Assembly: GCA_025965635.1 (NCBI GenBank)
Contig: JAOPWO010000327.1
Location: 1-28,116, forward strand
Direction of reading: 5' to 3'
From: Modestobacter sp.
GTDB taxonomy: Bacteria > Actinomycetota > Actinomycetes > Mycobacteriales > Geodermatophilaceae
DNA length: 28,116 nt
Shown here: positions 7,596 through 14,830 of the stretch, one piece after another
Layout: every line of letters begins with the position of its first letter
How positions within the stretch are numbered: the first letter of the stretch is position 1
The notes under the pieces: model-generated
What the model was told of the DNA's origin: nothing
Databases searched by the model: none
Seen by the model: the letters and a program-made list of their open reading frames with translations, nothing else
Program-made: the position numbers and the translations under genes

Positions 7596-8411
7596 TCAGC
7601 GCTTGAGCTCGTGGGAGAGCTCGGCGAGCTCCTGGCCACCGGCCATCTCGGCGGTCAGCTCCTCGAGGCCGACCTCCGACCGCTTCTTGTCCAGGACCCG
7701 GCGACCGAGCTTCAGGATGATGAAGTGGTCGCCCACCATGTAGGCGTGGTGGGGGTTGTGGGTGATGAAGACGACGCCCAGCCCGGCGTCGCGGGCCGCC
7801 GCCGTGTACTTCAGCACCACGCCGGACTGCTTGACGCCCAGGGCGGCGGTCGGCTCGTCGAGGATCAGCACCCGCGCCCCGAAGTAGACCGCCCGGGCGA
7901 TCGCCACGCACTGCCGCTGCCCGCCGGACAGCGTCCCGATCGGCTGGTTGATGTCCTTGACCGTGATGCCCATCTTCTGCAGCTCGGTGTCGGCGATCTG
8001 GCGCATCGCCTTGATGTCGAGCGGGGCCAGCGGGTACCGGCCCTTGCGGATCTCCGAGCCGAGGAAGAAGTTCCGCCACACCTCCATGAGGCCCACGACG
8101 GCGAGGTCCTGGTAGACCGTCGCGATGCCGGTGTCGAGGGCCTCCCGCGGGGAGGAGAAGTGCCGCTCCTTCCCGTCGACCTTCAGGGTGCCCTCGCTGT
8201 GCGGGTGCAACCCAGAGATGATCTTGATCAGGGTGGACTTGCCGGCGCCGTTGTCCCCCAGCACGCAGGTGACCTCGCCGGCCTTGACCGTCAGGTTGAC
8301 GCCCTCGAGCGCGCGGATGGCGCCGTAGGCCTTGCCGACGCCCTCCATCTCGACGAGGGACTCGCCCGCCTTCAGGTCCGAGGCGGCGTGGTCCGCGATG
8401 GTGTCGGTCAT
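7596..8411 (-). CDS. Sugar ABC transporter ATP-binding protein (CUT2, single domain)
   Basis: This is a 271-residue ABC ATPase with Walker A GDNGAGKST, signature LSGGQRQ, Walker B VLILDEPTAA and the switch histidine in THN. It has one nucleotide-binding domain, like FrcA-type proteins, rather than the fused two-domain RbsA form of about 500 residues. It should work as a homodimer powering import through the permease encoded 1 nt upstream. Operon order is binding protein, permease, ATPase. The last 40 residues (LEELTAEMAGGQELAELS) resemble the C-terminus of sugar CUT2 ATPases. The substrate is probably the monosaccharide or cyclitol degraded by the neighbouring enzymes. Confidence 0.94.
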   Translation of the reverse strand: MTDTIADHAASDLKAGESLVEMEGVGKAYGAIRALEGVNLTVKAGEVTCVLGDNGAGKSTLIKIISGLHPHSEGTLKVDGKERHFSSPREALDTGIATVYQDLAVVGLMEVWRNFFLGSEIRKGRYPLAPLDIKAMRQIADTELQKMGITVKDINQPIGTLSGGQRQCVAIARAVYFGARVLILDEPTAALGVKQSGVVLKYTAAARDAGLGVVFITHNPHHAYMVGDHFIILKLGRRVLDKKRSEVGLEELTAEMAGGQELAELSHELKR

Positions 8412-8412
8412 G

Positions 8413-9486
8413 TCACTTCCTCTGGGCTGCGTAGTTCTTGATGTACAGGTTGACCATGACCGCCATCAGCAGCATGGCGCCGAGGAAGGTCTTGAACCAG
8501 TTCGGGTCCCAGCCGGCGAACACGATGCCCTGGGTGGTCATGCCGAAGATGACCGCGCCGAGGGCCGAGCCGACCGCCGAGCCGTAGCCGCCGGTGAGCA
8601 GTGCCCCACCCACGACCGCGGCGATGATGTAGACGAACTCGTTGCCGACGCCGATGCCGGCCTGCACCGAGCTGAAGTTCATCAGCAGGTGCATCCCGAG
8701 GAACCAGGCCAGGAAGCCGACGGCCATGAACAGGCCGATCTTGACCTTCTTGACGGGGACTCCGACCGCCCGGGCACTGGCCTCGTTACCGCCCGACGCG
8801 AAGATCCAGTTGCCGACCCTCGTGCGCAGCAGGACCCAGGTGCCGACGGCCACGAACGCCAGCCACCACAGCACCGTGATCTTGAGGGTGATGATGCCCA
8901 GGTCGATGTCGGAGGCGAACACGGCCCGGGCCGAGGCGAACCCGTCCAGCCCGCTCACGTTGGGCGTGGCGACGGCACCGGTGATCAGCTTGGTGACGCC
9001 GAGGTTGAGGCCCTGGAGGACGAAGAACGTGCTCAGGGTGACCAGGAAGCTCGGGATCCCGGTGCGCACCACCAGGTAGCCGTTGACGAAGCCGATGGCC
9101 AGCGCCACCACCAGGCTGACCACCACCCCGACCCACACGTTGAGGCTGAGCTGGTAGCAGGACATCGCCGCGGTCAGCGCCGCGGTGGTCACCGCCACGC
9201 CGGAGGACAGGTCGAACTCGCCACCGATCATGAGCAGCGCCACGCCCACGGCCACGATGCCGATCGTGGAGCTGGCGTAGAGGTAGGTCGACGCCGCCGG
9301 GAGGCTGCGGAAGGTGGGCGCGACCGCGTAGAAGAAGGCGAAGATCACGATGGCGGCTGCGAGCGCCCCGACCTCCGGCCGGGCGAGGACGCGGGCGAAA
9401 AGCGACTTCTGCGGCCGTCCCGCGGCGGCCGGGGTGGGCGGCGAGGAGGACTGCGCGGGCTGTTGGGTCGCCACGGACGAGCTCAT
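8413..9486 (-). CDS. Sugar ABC transporter permease (CUT2/RbsC-FrcC type)
   Basis: This 357-residue integral membrane protein has about 8-10 hydrophobic segments after a Ser/Pro/Ala-rich cytoplasmic N-terminus of roughly 35 residues. GVALLMIGGEFDLSSG and FVNGYLVVRTGIPSFLVTL are characteristic of the ribose/fructose permease family (BPD_transp_2). ASGGNEASARAVGVPV matches the cytoplasmic loop that contacts the ATPase. The ATG is preceded by GGAG at a spacing of about 8. One nucleotide separates its stop from the ATPase start. A strong hairpin lies between it and the upstream binding-protein gene. Confidence 0.94.
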   Translation of the reverse strand: MSSSVATQQPAQSSSPPTPAAAGRPQKSLFARVLARPEVGALAAAIVIFAFFYAVAPTFRSLPAASTYLYASSTIGIVAVGVALLMIGGEFDLSSGVAVTTAALTAAMSCYQLSLNVWVGVVVSLVVALAIGFVNGYLVVRTGIPSFLVTLSTFFVLQGLNLGVTKLITGAVATPNVSGLDGFASARAVFASDIDLGIITLKITVLWWLAFVAVGTWVLLRTRVGNWIFASGGNEASARAVGVPVKKVKIGLFMAVGFLAWFLGMHLLMNFSSVQAGIGVGNEFVYIIAAVVGGALLTGGYGSAVGSALGAVIFGMTTQGIVFAGWDPNWFKTFLGAMLLMAVMVNLYIKNYAAQRK

Positions 9487-9510
9487 GGCCTGCTCCAGGG
9501 GGGAAGGGGG

Positions 9511-9539
9511 AGGGGAGCCGGGCCGGGCCCGGCTCCCCT
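9511..9539 (-). terminator. Intercistronic hairpin between binding-protein and permease genes
   Basis: There are perfect 12-bp arms (AGGGGAGCCGGG at 9511-9522 and its complement at 9528-9539) with a 5-nt loop and no T-tract. It lies 10 nt after the binding-protein stop and 24 nt before the permease start. In ABC operons such hairpins act as partial terminators or 3'-end stabilisers, which makes the binding protein far more abundant than the membrane parts. That role is inferred. Confidence 0.65.
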
Positions 9540-9549
9540 CCGGGCGGGA

Positions 9550-10548
9550 CTACCGGGTGTTGTTGGCGGTGTACGGGATGATCTGCTCGATGTTGCTGGA
9601 GTCGACGATGGACGGCCCGGTCAGGACCGGTGCGCCACCGCCGATGTCGTTGCCGTTGGTGAGGTTCAGCCACAGCGAGGTGACGGCCATGTAGCCCTGG
9701 ACGTAGGGCTGCTGGTCGACCGTGAAGGCGATGCCGCCGTCCTGGATCTGCTGGGCGACGTCGGCGTTGAGGTCGAACGTGGCCACCTGGGCCGAGCTGC
9801 CGGCGTCGGCGATCGCCTTCTGCGATGCCAGCGCGATGTCCGCGCCGAGGGTCACGATGTTGGCGATCGAGGTGTCCTGCTGCAGCTTGGCGCCGATGGT
9901 CTGCTGCACCGAGGGCAGGTCGCGGCCGTTGACGTAGAGGACCTCGGAGTCCGGCGCGGTCTTCGCCACGCCCGCGCAGCGCCCCTCCAGCTGGACCTGC
10001 CCCTGCTCCTGGATGACGCAGACGGTCTTGCCGGGGTTGTCCTGGGAGATCTTCGAACCGACGGACTGGCCGGCGAGGTCCTCGTTCGACCCGAAGTACA
10101 TCAGGATGCCGAAGTCCTTGTAGGCGTCGCCGCCGGCGTTGAACGCCACGGTGGGGATGCCGGCCTCGACCGCGGCCTGGGCGGCCGGACCGATCGCGTC
10201 CGGGTTGGGCATGGTCACCGCCAGACCGTCGACCTGGCTGCTCACCTGGTTCTGGATCAGCGTGGCCTGGGCGCCGGCATCCGGGTCGTTCGAGTAGTTC
10301 AGCGTGATGTTGTGGTTCGCGGCCGCCGCTTCGGCACCGTTGCGGATCTTGTCCCAGAACGTGTCGCCGGGCGCCTCGTGGGTGATCATCGCGATGGTGA
10401 ACTCCTGGTCGGCGGCTCCGCCGCCGCCACCACCACCGCCGCCGCCGCCTTCACTCTGAGCACCTCCTTCGCTGCTGCACGCGGCCAGCGCCATGGTGGC
10501 GGCGGTGACCGCCACCAGTGCCTGCAGCGACCTTCGGGTGCTCCTCAT
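9550..10548 (-). CDS. Sugar ABC transporter substrate-binding lipoprotein
   Basis: The protein has 332 residues. A type II signal peptide runs from MRSTRR through a hydrophobic stretch to the lipobox LAAC (Cys24), so the protein is lipid-anchored outside the membrane. A low-complexity linker with 11 consecutive glycines (34-44) precedes the mature domain, which begins around EFTIAMITHEAPGDTFW. The fold is Peripla_BP_4 (ribose/inositol-binding type), with VDGLAVTMPNPDAI, AGIPTVAFNAGG and VATFDLNADVAQQI as typical hinge and ligand-facing segments. The ATG has GAGGAG about 9 nt upstream. It is the first gene of the ABC operon, behind a leader carrying repeated GACAT boxes. The ligand is probably a cyclitol or monosaccharide. 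Confidence 0.94.
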   Translation of the reverse strand: MRSTRRSLQALVAVTAATMALAACSSEGGAQSEGGGGGGGGGGGAADQEFTIAMITHEAPGDTFWDKIRNGAEAAAANHNITLNYSNDPDAGAQATLIQNQVSSQVDGLAVTMPNPDAIGPAAQAAVEAGIPTVAFNAGGDAYKDFGILMYFGSNEDLAGQSVGSKISQDNPGKTVCVIQEQGQVQLEGRCAGVAKTAPDSEVLYVNGRDLPSVQQTIGAKLQQDTSIANIVTLGADIALASQKAIADAGSSAQVATFDLNADVAQQIQDGGIAFTVDQQPYVQGYMAVTSLWLNLTNGNDIGGGAPVLTGPSIVDSSNIEQIIPYTANNTR

Positions 10549-10667
10549 GGGCGTGTCTCCTCGTCGGGACGGGCCACCGCACTGGTGACCGCAGGCATTC
10601 GTGTCCACGACCCCGAGCCGGCCCGGGCGCTCAGGAGCGGACCCCTGACCATCCCACCGTCGCCCCG

Positions 10668-10702
10668 TATGTCTGGACATAGTGACATGCAAAATGTGAC
10701 AT
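10668..10702 (-). promoter_or_regulatory. GACAT repeat cluster upstream of the ABC operon
   Basis: An AT-rich island in GC-rich DNA holds the dyad TATGTCTGGACATA (10668-10681) and two direct GTGACAT copies (10682-10688 and 10696-10702). Read on the minus strand they give ATGTCAC, ATGTCAC and ATGTCCA. It lies 120-155 nt upstream of the binding-protein start. It is a likely regulator site and differs from the LacI palindrome at 6483, so a second regulator may be involved. No convincing -10/-35 pair was identified. Confidence 0.5.
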
Positions 10703-10790
10703 GGCCTACAGAGCCCGTCAAGGGTCCCGCAGCCGAGGTGAGAACACGAGGGGTTGCATTTCGGTACGCGTGGGCGGGGATCGGCTCCGG

Positions 10791-11954
10791 TCAGGACGCC
10801 GGCAGGTCCACCCACGCGCGGTCGGTGGCCGAACGCTCGAGCGCGTCCAGGACCACGGCCGCCTGGACGGCGTCGTCCACCGTGGCGCCCGACGGTCGGC
10901 CCTCGGCGATCGAGCGGAGGAAGTCGTGCGCCTCGATCACCTTCAGGTCGTCGTAGCTCATCGCGTTGGCGGCGCCCGGCTGGAACGCGGCGTACCGCCC
11001 CGCCCCGGGACCCACGTGCACGGTGCTGACCGGCTGGTCCTGGTGCGCATCCCCACGACTGACCCCCAGCTCACCCATCCGGCGGAAGTCCCAGTACAGA
11101 GCTCCGGTGGTGCCGTGCACCTCGAAGCCGTAGTCGTTCTGCGCGCCCACGGCGACCCGGCTGGCCTCCAGCACCACCCGCGCTCCGGAGGCCAGCCGCA
11201 GCAGGCCGGAGACGTAGTCGTCGTTCTCCACCGGCCCCGGCTCACCGCCCGCCGCGCGCACGTGCCCGGCCGTGGCTCCGGCCGGCCGCGGCCGCTGGGG
11301 CAGGAACACGGCCGCGTCAGCGACCAGGGACGCGATCTCGCCCAGGAGGTACCGGACCAGGTCCACGCCGTGGGAGGCCAGGTCGCCGATGACGCCGTTG
11401 CCGCCGGACTCGCGCTGGAACCGCCAGCTCAGCGCACCCTCGGGATGAGCCGCGTAGTCGCTGAGCAGCCGGAACCGGGCATGCGTCACCCGGCCGATCC
11501 CACCGCCGGCGATCATCTCCCGGGCGGCGGCGACGGCCGGGGCGTGGCGGTAGTTGAACCCGACGGTGCTCTGCACGCCGCCGGCGGAGACCGCCCGGGC
11601 CACCGCCCGGGCGTCGTCGAGCGTCAGCCCGACCGGTTTCTCGATCCAGACGTGCTTGCCCGCCTCCGCCATGGCCACGCCGATCTCCCGGTGCAGCCAG
11701 TTGGGCGTGGCGATGCTCACCGCGGCGATCCGCGGATCGGCCACGACCGCCCGCCAGTCCGGGACGGCCGACGCGAAGCCGAACTGCCCGGCCGCGGCCT
11801 CCGCCCGGCCGGGGACGTCGTCCACGACGGCCAGCAGCCGGGGAACCAGGGCCAGGTCGGGGAAGTGGTGCCGTACCCGGGAGTACGCCTGGGCGTGCAG
11901 CCGGCCCATCCAGCCGAACCCGACCACCGCCACGCCCAGGTCAGGCGCCATCAT
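10791..11954 (-). CDS. Gfo/Idh/MocA family oxidoreductase
   Basis: This 387-residue NAD(P)-dependent dehydrogenase carries the Rossmann motif GFGWMG (12-17), IATPNWLH (81-88), EKPVGL (105-110, catalytic Lys106), VGFNYRHAP (131-139) and DLASHGVDLVRYLLG (191-205) with the conserved His and Asp. The start is the first of two adjacent ATGs; AGGACGGG lies just upstream. It is the third Gfo/Idh protein in this region and is not a close duplicate of the other two: motif spelling and length differ. It is encoded upstream of and in the same direction as the ABC operon, separated by 242 nt containing the GACAT boxes. It is probably another polyol or sugar dehydrogenase of the same catabolic system; the substrate is unknown. 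Confidence 0.9.
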   Translation of the reverse strand: MMAPDLGVAVVGFGWMGRLHAQAYSRVRHHFPDLALVPRLLAVVDDVPGRAEAAAGQFGFASAVPDWRAVVADPRIAAVSIATPNWLHREIGVAMAEAGKHVWIEKPVGLTLDDARAVARAVSAGGVQSTVGFNYRHAPAVAAAREMIAGGGIGRVTHARFRLLSDYAAHPEGALSWRFQRESGGNGVIGDLASHGVDLVRYLLGEIASLVADAAVFLPQRPRPAGATAGHVRAAGGEPGPVENDDYVSGLLRLASGARVVLEASRVAVGAQNDYGFEVHGTTGALYWDFRRMGELGVSRGDAHQDQPVSTVHVGPGAGRYAAFQPGAANAMSYDDLKVIEAHDFLRSIAEGRPSGATVDDAVQAAVVLDALERSATDRAWVDLPAS

Positions 11955-12055
11955 GACCCGCCCGTCCTGTTCCGGCCCGAGACGCCCACGCTGCTCCTTC
12001 CGGAGGACCGGACCGTACTCCCGCTCGGAGCCGGGGAACAGCGACCGCCGGGTCC

Positions 12056-12061
12056 TAGGCT
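12056..12061 (+). promoter_or_regulatory. Probable -10 element of the amino-acid dehydrogenase gene
   Basis: TAGGCT (TANNNT) ends 7 nt before the GTG at 12069, the spacing expected for a leaderless transcript. No Shine-Dalgarno sequence precedes the GTG. The -35 region shows no consensus. Confidence 0.45.
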
Positions 12062-12068
12062 CGCTGCC

Positions 12069-13139
12069 GTGGACGTGATGGGCTCCGGGCACGAACAGGT
12101 CGTCTTCTGCACCGACCCCGCCTCCGGGTTGCGGGCGGTGATCGCGGTCTACTCGACGGCGCTGGGCCCCGCCCTCGGCGGGACGCGGTTCTTCCCCTAC
12201 GCCTCGGAGGAGGCCGCCGTCGCCGACGCGCTGGCCCTGTCCAAGGCGATGGCCTACAAGAACAGCCTTGCCGGGTTGGACCTGGGCGGCGGCAAGGCGG
12301 TCATCATCGGCGACCCGCGGACGGACAAGACCGAGGCGCTGCTGCGCGCCTACGGCCGCTTCGTGGAAGCGCTGGGCGGCCGGTACCTCACCGCCTGCGA
12401 CGTGGGCACCTACAACGCCGACCTGGACGTCGTGGCCCGGGAGACCCGCTTCGCGCACGGCCGCTCGGAGGCGTTCGGCGGGTGCGGCGACTCGTCGGTG
12501 CTGACCGCCTTCGGGGTCTTCCAGGGGATGCGGGCCGCCGCCCAGCACCGGTGGGGCGCCGCCACCCTCGCCGGACGGACGGTCGCGGTCGCCGGCGTCG
12601 GCAAGGTCGGCGGCTGGCTGGTCGACCGGCTCGTCGCCGACGGCGCCACGGTCGTGGTCACCGACGTCGACCCGGCCGCCGTGGCCCGGGTCCGCTCCCG
12701 GCACCCCCAGGTGACCGCGGTCGCGGACACCGCGACCCTGGTCCGCACCCCGCACGACGTCTACGCACCGTGCGCGCTCGGCGGTGCCCTCGACGACGAG
12801 ACGGTGGCCGTGCTGCCCGCCGAGATCATCTGCGGCGGCGCGAACAACCAGCTCGCCCACGACGGCACGGCCGGACTGCTGGCCGACCGGGAGATCCTCT
12901 ACGCCCCCGACTACCTGGTGAACGCCGGCGGCGTCATCCAGGTCGAGGATGAACGGCACGGGTTCAGCTTCGCCCGGGCCGAGGCGAAGGCGACGACGAT
13001 CTTCGACGTCGCCCTCCGGGTCTTCGCCGCCGCGGACGCGGACGGTGTCTCCCCGGCCGTGGCCGCCGACCGGCTCGCCGAGGAGCGGATGGTCTCCGTC
13101 GGCCGGCTGGCGACCATCCGGCTCCCCCGACAGGCCTGA
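12069..13139 (+). CDS. Leu/Val-type amino-acid dehydrogenase (Glu/Leu/Phe/Val family)
   Basis: The 356-residue protein reversibly deaminates a branched-chain or aromatic amino acid to the 2-oxo acid with NAD+. HEQVVFC (8-14) and STALGPALGGTRFFPY (29-44) open the catalytic domain. K64 in AMAYKN and K76 in GGGKAVI are the conserved lysines, and D111 lies in TACDVGTYNADLD. The NAD domain carries VAGVGKVGG (174-182). VDPAAVARVR and ICGGANNQL are also typical. The chosen GTG at 12069 gives only seven residues before HEQVV, slightly shorter than Streptomyces valine dehydrogenase. Upstream frame without a stop continues but lies antisense to the Gfo/Idh gene and is not thought coding. The exact amino acid cannot be told; a role in branched-chain amino-acid use is likely. 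MmsA could also serve valine breakdown. Confidence 0.93.
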   Translation: MDVMGSGHEQVVFCTDPASGLRAVIAVYSTALGPALGGTRFFPYASEEAAVADALALSKAMAYKNSLAGLDLGGGKAVIIGDPRTDKTEALLRAYGRFVEALGGRYLTACDVGTYNADLDVVARETRFAHGRSEAFGGCGDSSVLTAFGVFQGMRAAAQHRWGAATLAGRTVAVAGVGKVGGWLVDRLVADGATVVVTDVDPAAVARVRSRHPQVTAVADTATLVRTPHDVYAPCALGGALDDETVAVLPAEIICGGANNQLAHDGTAGLLADREILYAPDYLVNAGGVIQVEDERHGFSFARAEAKATTIFDVALRVFAAADADGVSPAVAADRLAEERMVSVGRLATIRLPRQA

Positions 13140-13252
13140 CGAGACCCCGCTGACGGGCCGGATCGGTGAGAGTCGGGTCACGTCGAGGGCCCCTGAGCAC
13201 TCCAGACGGGTGGCTGCGCGCAGGGACGCGTGCTCGCAACCGATACGTGTCG

Positions 13253-13258
13253 TAAGCT
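13253..13258 (+). promoter_or_regulatory. Probable -10 element upstream of the DUF3073 gene
   Basis: TAAGCT is identical to the proposed -10 boxes of mscR and purF. It lies just after the small dyad TACG-TGT-CGTA (13244-13254) and would give an untranslated leader of about 90 nt before the ATG at 13353. Confidence 0.35.
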
Positions 13259-13352
13259 CGCCCCAGGACACAGTCACTCAGTCGGGGTCGCCGCACGGGC
13301 CGTCCAGCCCGGCGCTGGGCACCCCTTCCCGGGCACCGAGGGGGTCGAGCCG

Positions 13353-13568
13353 ATGGGGCGCGGCCGAGCGAAGGCCAAGCAGACACGCGTGGCCCGTGAG
13401 CTCAAGTACAGCTCACCCAACACCGACCTCACGGCTCTGCAGCGTGAGCTCGCTGGTCAACCGTCGTCGTTCCCCGTTCGCGGGGGCACGTCGGACGACG
13501 ACGACACGGTCGATGACCGATGGGCACCGGACGACGACGCGGACGACGACTGGGCTGCCAGTCGCTGA
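13353..13568 (+). CDS. DUF3073 family small acidic protein
   Basis: The 71-residue protein starts MGRGRAKAKQTRVARELKY, the hallmark of DUF3073, a family conserved across Actinobacteria with no known function. The basic N-terminal half (about 1-20) is followed by SSPNTDLTALQREL and a highly acidic Asp-rich tail (DDDDTVDD ... DDDADDD). This charge split suggests a nucleic-acid or ribosome-associated role, but that is speculation. The ATG is preceded by GAGGGGG at good spacing. The gene is alone on the plus strand, about 210 nt after the amino-acid dehydrogenase, and is followed by a very strong hairpin. It is convergent with purM. Confidence 0.9.
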   Translation: MGRGRAKAKQTRVARELKYSSPNTDLTALQRELAGQPSSFPVRGGTSDDDDTVDDRWAPDDDADDDWAASR

Positions 13569-13586
13569 CCTGCCGAGCCGTCCAGC

Positions 13587-13649
13587 CCAGCACGACGACG
13601 ACGACACCGCCGCTCCCCTGTGGGGGCGGCGGTGTCGTCGTCGTGCTGG
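13587..13649 (+). terminator. Long stem-loop terminator after the DUF3073 gene
   Basis: The arms are about 13587-13616 (CCAGCAC, GAC repeats, ACCGCCGC, CCCC) and 13622-13649 (the complement), around a short loop. There is a single-T bulge and a 3-nt bulge caused by one extra GAC unit on the left, so more than 25 bp are paired. There is no T-tract, as is common for high-GC terminators. It lies 18 nt after the stop codon. Confidence 0.8.
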
Positions 13650-13668
13650 CCCCTGCAGGGTCCGCTCA

Positions 13669-13729
13669 GGCCTCGTCCCGAGGGCCTGCCCGAGCCTGCG
13701 AGGGGAGCGGGGTCCTTCTCGAGGAGGAC
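13669..13729 (-). terminator. Candidate hairpins downstream of purM
   Basis: Two smaller stem-loops lie downstream of the purM stop on the minus strand. One is at 13712-13729 (7 bp around a TCGA loop, one G-T pair). The other is at 13669-13688 (8 bp with one bulge). They are plausible terminators for the purF-purM transcript; neither has a T-tract. Confidence 0.35.
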
Positions 13730-13765
13730 GCGATCCTTCGAGGAGCGGTGGGGCAGGAAGGTTCG

Positions 13766-14830
13766 TCAGCCCCGGTAGGAGCCGACCAGGCGGGCGCCGG
13801 TCGAGTCCTCCGCAGCCGTCCGGTCGACCGTGCCGGCCACCCAGGCGGGCACACCCCGGGAGGTCAGCAGCTCGATGGTGCGGTCGGCCACGTCCGGCGT
13901 GACGGCGGCGACCATGCCGACACCGCAGTTGAACGCGCGCTCGGATTCCGCACGCGGCACGCCCTGCTCCTCCAGCAGCCGCACGACCGCGGGCAGCTCC
14001 CACGTGCTCCGGTCCAGCACGGCCGTCAGCCCGTCGGGGACGACCCGCGCGGTGTTCGCCGCCAGGCCGCCGCCGGTGATGTGCGCGTAGGCGTGCACCT
14101 GGTCGACGCCCAGCTCGGCGACCAGCGCCAGGCAGGAGAGCGCGTAGATCCGGGTCGGCTCGAGGAGCTCCTCGCCGAGCGGGCGGGACAGGCCGGCCGG
14201 GGTGGCCGCGAGGTCGAGGCCTGCACGGGCGACGACCCGCCGGACGAGTGAGTAGCCGTTGGAGTGCAGCCCGGAGGACGCCATCGCGATCACCGTGTCG
14301 CCGGCCCGCACCCGCTCGGGCCCCAGGACGGCGTCCGCCTCGACCACGCCGACCGCCGTGGCGGCCAGGTCGTACTCGTCGGCGTCCATCAGGTCGCCGT
14401 GCTCGGCGGTCTCACCGCCCACCAGCGCGGCCCCGGCCTCGGTGCAGCCGGCCGCGATGCCGGTGACGATCGCGGCGATCCGCTCAGGCACCACCCGGCC
14501 GCAGGCCACGTAGTCCTGCAGGAACAGCGGCTCGGCACCGCAGGCCACCAGGTCGTCGACGACCATGGCGACCAGGTCGATGCCCACGGTGTCGTGCCGG
14601 TCCAGCATCCGGGCGAGCGCGATCTTGGTACCGACGCCGTCGGTCGAGGACGCGAGCAGCGGACGGCGGTACTTGGCCGTGTCGAGGGCGAACAGCCCGG
14701 CGAAGCCACCGAGCCCGCCGACCACCTCGGGCCGGTTGGTCCGCTCCACCGCCGAGCGCATCAGCGTCACCGCCCGCTCGCCGGCGTCGATGTCGACCCC
14801 GGAGGCGGCGTAGGTCAGGTCGTCGCTCAC
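13766..14830 (-). CDS. purM: Phosphoribosylformylglycinamidine cyclo-ligase (AIR synthetase)
   Basis: The enzyme has 354 residues from a GTG start and closes FGAM to aminoimidazole ribotide with ATP, step five of purine synthesis. Diagnostic segments are the N-terminal SDDLTYAASGVDIDAGERAV, DGVGTK (64-69), GIDLVAMVVDDL, LVGGETAEHGDLM, SSGLHSNGYSLVR and HITGGGLAANTARVVP. Length is normal for the family. Its start overlaps the purF stop by 4 bp (GTGA), so the two are translationally coupled. It is convergent with the DUF3073 gene. Confidence 0.97.
   Translation of the reverse strand: MSDDLTYAASGVDIDAGERAVTLMRSAVERTNRPEVVGGLGGFAGLFALDTAKYRRPLLASSTDGVGTKIALARMLDRHDTVGIDLVAMVVDDLVACGAEPLFLQDYVACGRVVPERIAAIVTGIAAGCTEAGAALVGGETAEHGDLMDADEYDLAATAVGVVEADAVLGPERVRAGDTVIAMASSGLHSNGYSLVRRVVARAGLDLAATPAGLSRPLGEELLEPTRIYALSCLALVAELGVDQVHAYAHITGGGLAANTARVVPDGLTAVLDRSTWELPAVVRLLEEQGVPRAESERAFNCGVGMVAAVTPDVADRTIELLTSRGVPAWVAGTVDRTAAEDSTGARLVGSYRG

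Noticed and set aside
10701..12068. Upstream open extension of the amino-acid dehydrogenase frame
   Set aside because: It lies opposite the well-supported Gfo/Idh gene, has no recognisable protein content, and the homologous region starts only at HEQVVFC just after 12069.
11955..13277. N-terminal extension of the third Gfo/Idh frame to an 828-residue product
   Set aside because: The extra part is antisense to the amino-acid dehydrogenase; the Rossmann fold begins a few residues after the ATG at 11954.
13140..13352. Possible small RNA or riboswitch before DUF3073
   Set aside because: Only a short TACG-TGT-CGTA dyad and a -10-like box are visible; no conserved aptamer pattern was recognised.
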